Assembly (NCBI GenBank): GCA_035630195.1
Contig: DASQLD010000637.1
Span: 1-8,600, forward strand
Direction: 5' to 3'
Origin: DASQDN01 sp035630195
GTDB taxonomy: Bacteria; Acidobacteriota; Terriglobia; Bryobacterales; Bryobacteraceae
Length of the DNA stretch: 8,600 bases
Position 1 is the stretch's first letter. Every line of letters starts with the position of its first letter. The position numbers and the translations under genes were made by a program. Shown piece by piece: positions 7,101-8,600 of the stretch. The notes beneath the pieces were generated by a model, which was not told the DNA's origin, did not search any database, and saw only the letters and a list, made by a program, of their open reading frames with translations.

Positions 7101-8600
7101 ACATTCTCGATGCCAAGAGGAATCGATTGCGACCAGAGCCCGCCATCCTGGATGGTTATTGAACCCGTTGGGGTCCAGCGCTGACCGCTCCCGGTGAGCG
7201 TCGCATTCACCTGCGCGACACCTCCCGCTTTCGAAGTAAGCATCTCGGGAAACCAGCCTGAAATGCGATCCAGAACAATGCGTCCTTGTACGGAAAGGCT
7301 ACCGGGTGCTCCTTCGTCAAGCAGCGGTATTGCGCCCTTCACACTTAGGTTCGAGTCTCCGGAAGTGAGCGACAGATGTTCCACATGGAGATGCCGATCG
7401 GCATACGAAACCTGAACAGGTCCATCGGTAATCGTGTCTCCGCCAGGCGTTGCCAATCGCAGGTTTTGGATGACCGCAGTCATTCGGTCCAAGCTTCCGG
7501 ATGCCAGCGATCCAGCCCCGCGCACGCTTGCATCGAATGAGCTTGCAGGATTCGTCTTCAGTCGTGTGTTCTCTGCATCCAGGCTAAGTTCGAACGGCCA
7601 GTCGCCTTTCATGACAAGGGTAGATTCCAGTCGAACGTTTAAGGCTGGGGCCGTTACCAGACCAGACGCGCGATGATCTCGAGCCTCTGCTTCGCCGCGT
7701 ACTTCGCCGACTATTACTTCGCCGATCCGGACGTGGTTGCCACTTACTCGCGCTTTAAGTGTCGGATTGTCAAACGTGCCCGCTCCATGTGCCTCAACGC
7801 TGAATGTTCCTGTAATGGGACGACTGTTGCTGGCTGTTGGGTGGAGGCCCTCTCCCATCATGCTGAACGCGTATTGACGCGTGGTGATGTCGAGAGATCC
7901 GTTCGCATTGAGCTGACCGGGACTTCCTGATTCGGCATTGTGCTGTGTCTGGAAGCGACTGATTCTCAACTGGGAGTTTTGCCACTGCGCATCCACGATG
8001 GTCTGGGCAAATCGTTCTCCGAGCAGAGTCAAATCGTCGAGATTGAGAGTGGTTTCGACAGCGGGACGCGCAACGCTTCCACCAATACGGACCGCCCCGG
8101 AAACTGACCCTTCGGCCAGGCGAGCAAGTCCCAGATTCTCAAACACGGCGCCGATAGAACTACCTTCGACTGTGCCTTCGAGGTGCAGCGGAGCGTCTGC
8201 AGAGAGTCCGCCCACGCGTCCCTTCATCTCGATTTGCTGACCACCCCATTGCAAACGTGCACGCTGGATGTCGACCGCATAGCGATCGACATTCGCATCC
8301 ACCAGCACGTCAGCATTCTTCCAGTCGCCAATAGAGAGTCCGTTCACTGCGGCCTGTACGGAGGCAGAAGGAACCTTGAGCGTGCCTCCCACCGTCGCGG
8401 ACCAGTGCGCAATCCCATTCATCACCTGCTGCTCGAGGGCGCTATCGCGATTCTGTTGCACAAACAATTGCAGTTCGCGAGTCGCCGCCGGAAGACTCGC
8501 AATGCTGCCGGTGAATTTTCCTGAGAGTGCGTGTGCCGGGAGAGTCAAGGCGAGGTCGCCGTCGACGGTGGCCCCATCGCCCAAAGCACCCTGCAGCGAT
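3134..8600 (-). CDS. TamB-TamA fusion: TamB/DUF490 region, about five POTRA domains and Omp85 barrel (5'-partial)
   Basis: One uninterrupted frame runs from the right edge to the TAG at 3136-3134. The TTG at 8584-8582 is not a credible start: the frame stays open to the edge (S-L-Q-G-A before it) and there is no signal sequence. Counting from that TTG, residues 1-720 are beta-rich TamB/AsmA-like sequence with recurring units of the form G-x-hydrophobic...G...P...G (for example near 160, 256, 456, 669). Residues about 720-1066 form the TamB C-terminal domain, with the hallmark TSDPPLPRDDVIAVLLTGKT at 932-951. After a linker of about 14 residues come about five POTRA-like repeats (1080-1477). 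A C-terminal Omp85 barrel (1478-1816) follows, with VRGF (1711-1714), FVDVGNVF (1754-1761) and a terminal Phe as in outer-membrane beta-signals. TamB and TamA of Proteobacteria are separate proteins (about 1,260 and 577 residues in E. coli) that form an envelope-spanning module for outer-membrane protein assembly; TamB-like proteins are also implicated in lipid transport. Here both would be one chain spanning the periplasm. The N-terminal anchor must lie outside the window. The domain calls are strong; the function of the fusion is inferred. Confidence 0.93.
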   Translation of the reverse strand, partial: SLQGALGDGATVDGDLALTLPAHALSGKFTGSIASLPAATRELQLFVQQNRDSALEQQVMNGIAHWSATVGGTLKVPSASVQAAVNGLSIGDWKNADVLVDANVDRYAVDIQRARLQWGGQQIEMKGRVGGLSADAPLHLEGTVEGSSIGAVFENLGLARLAEGSVSGAVRIGGSVARPAVETTLNLDDLTLLGERFAQTIVDAQWQNSQLRISRFQTQHNAESGSPGQLNANGSLDITTRQYAFSMMGEGLHPTASNSRPITGTFSVEAHGAGTFDNPTLKARVSGNHVRIGEVIVGEVRGEAEARDHRASGLVTAPALNVRLESTLVMKGDWPFELSLDAENTRLKTNPASSFDASVRGAGSLASGSLDRMTAVIQNLRLATPGGDTITDGPVQVSYADRHLHVEHLSLTSGDSNLSVKGAIPLLDEGAPGSLSVQGRIVLDRISGWFPEMLTSKAGGVAQVNATLTGSGQRWTPTGSITIQDGGLWSQSIPLGIENVSGRFDIEDSTIRTERVSGTIGTGRFSISGSLPLHLISTAIPAPTTDAGQSARVSAHVDDLRFTTGKGEKQATASFGLKVAAEASRLELDAVQGTLDFSELRLQAAKTDVRQTAPTRISVSRGVARLESLNAKGPDGSLAASGSIDLKGEQQIQLDMSADMGLAALTGLVANLESDGRIQLEAHARGTLIEPRITGFVTLQEAALSLPDPQLQATGVNLKATVAGDEIKIGEFAGMLNGGSFTGKGDLKITRGKVVASSLQLNARDVFLEYPAGVKTTSSLGLKLVLRDDRPTVQGAIEVQDGYWDAPFELFGPSWNMNQPTVGTQTHPVDSPVLDVTIVTKRPVEMDNNLGRLAADAKLRLAGTVTQPRVIGNVELEQDGRIYFGDRTYYIERGTVRFLNSPKPTPELDIHASTRAGSYTVNLGLTGQLKDLTTTFTSDPPLPRDDVIAVLLTGKTVAENPGVDLRSLEGYALASGAISASLSSRLNRKFGVSRVSIQPSAVAAESNPGARITFTQDFTNTFRLMYSMNLSDGNDQIWVTEYDLSRRFSTRAVKQSDNSYRGEFRHDIRFGSSSVRVSSAPRAVLPKVSGVNFVDGGPFSPADLAKQFKIKTGQRPNAAKLRNSSDKLSKFLMEKGYLESRVHIDRDDRGQEMSLTVRIELGPRVEIAYEGANLSRKQKTRVRGVWHGGISNQQRVDAAKNSILDYLAEKGYLQAELTSKVLRKDDEKLVSFQLQPGTRFHDVKIEFQGAGGDRARDVLSLLQQPQLRRSAYRDSRRAYAAIRRFYEHRGYLAASMVAPVYELDEQRQTGKIVIRIEEGPLFRVGTLQFTGNTALASEDLQAGLPLGTGGIFEPARLEPASNALKLKYGQLGYGDADIDYEIALHDERASVDVSFKVTENKQTTIGAVNVEGARRTSADFARSRMRVATGEVANTALIRESTANLTQTGAYASAELQLRPAVQSETGDKRVQVADLLVNVAEPRPFRLLYGGLYDSGGGPGFIADLQNHNSLGPGRILGLRLRSDPETSEARIYVTRPFWRHHRLSTTIATYYTRRTEYYQTSPTERLGGSIQQDLPLRSKWLLSYGYRFEKQRGFVPDPSAPNVTADVVSVAPAIFTISRDARDSFLDATRGSFLSHGFQLAPGFLGSDYPYARYYLQYFKYFPLTRPRPVPFSDQPERSRLVFASGWRLGLQKGFSQEGAVITDRFYAGGGTTVRGFGQDELGPKLESGQPAGGNAVLVLNNELRFPLFWIFDAVTFVDVGNVFPRPSDLRFSELRGAGGFGLRIRNPFVVLRFDYGLKFERRPGEKAGAFFFSIGQAF
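4154..5347 (-). other. Tandem POTRA array, about five repeats, inside the fusion
   Basis: Five consecutive segments of 75-85 residues each begin with a short beta strand, carry two helices ending in a pattern like EKGYL, RGYL or LGYGD, and close with two strands ending in a Gly or Glu-Pro turn. Approximate residue spans are 1080-1157, 1158-1232, 1233-1313, 1314-1394 and 1395-1477. The signatures KFLMEKGYLES, YLAEKGYLQAE, FYEHRGYLAAS and LKYGQLGYGDAD mark the second helix in the first four. The fifth has ARSRMRVATGE and LTQTGAYASA. POTRA domains are periplasmic and dock partners or substrates. Five is the BamA number, whereas Proteobacterial TamA has three. The count is by eye and could be off by one. 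Confidence 0.8.
5387..6427 (-). other. TamB C-terminal (DUF490-type) domain inside the fusion
   Basis: This is the best-conserved part of the TamB half. It contains the unit DAKLRLAGTVTQPRVIGNVE (residues 851-870), followed by YYIERGTVRF, PELDIHA and the TSDPPLPRDD motif. It then passes through a Gly/Ser/Leu-rich stretch to an amphipathic beta segment ending in FRHDIRFG. In stand-alone TamB proteins this segment closes the protein and contacts the outer-membrane partner. Here the chain continues in frame into a POTRA domain. Boundaries are approximate, set by eye from where the beta repeats change character. Confidence 0.85.

Noticed and set aside
8582..8584. TTG as start of the TamB-TamA fusion
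   Set aside because: The frame is open to the window edge, beta-repeat sequence runs through this point, and no signal or membrane anchor follows. The real start is upstream.
3134..8600. Possibility that the fusion is an adhesin or autotransporter
   Set aside because: The POTRA array, VRGF loop-6 motif and TamB hallmark TSDPPL point to Omp85/TamB. No passenger-domain features or classical autotransporter barrel motif were seen.

Overview
The window holds two large, convergent genes and almost nothing else. Both run off the window, so each is seen without its true N-terminus. The outer-membrane (Omp85) barrel on the minus strand shows a diderm, Gram-negative-type bacterium. By eye the DNA is moderately GC-rich. 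The large soil-type hybrid kinase and a TamB/Omp85 protein of this style would fit Acidobacteriota or a similar lineage, but this assignment is a guess from general appearance.

Region 1 (left edge to 3010, plus strand) encodes a multidomain hybrid sensor histidine kinase: GAF (N-terminally cut), coiled coil, PAS, HisKA, HATPase_c, REC, REC, HPt and a helical C-terminal tail. Every phosphotransfer residue needed for a complete His-Asp-His relay is visible within one polypeptide. No transmembrane segment or DNA-binding domain is visible, so it looks like a cytosolic-sensor kinase that passes phosphate to an unlinked regulator.

Region 2 (3011-3133) is a 123-bp gap between the two stop codons. 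It contains a 7-bp inverted repeat that could form a hairpin but has no T-tract.

Region 3 (3134 to right edge, minus strand) is a single uninterrupted reading frame of more than 1,800 codons. It joins a long TamB-type beta-rich periplasmic region, a canonical TamB C-terminal (DUF490) domain, a tandem array of about five POTRA domains and a C-terminal 16-strand-type Omp85 barrel. In the Proteobacterial TAM system, TamB (inner-membrane anchored) and TamA (outer-membrane barrel) are separate proteins that touch through the TamB C-terminus and the TamA POTRA domains. Here those two partners appear fused at that same contact. This natural TamB-TamA fusion is the most interesting item in the window.

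The two genes face each other, share no promoter, and show no sign of a functional link. No tRNA, rRNA, CRISPR array, insertion sequence or phage gene was seen.
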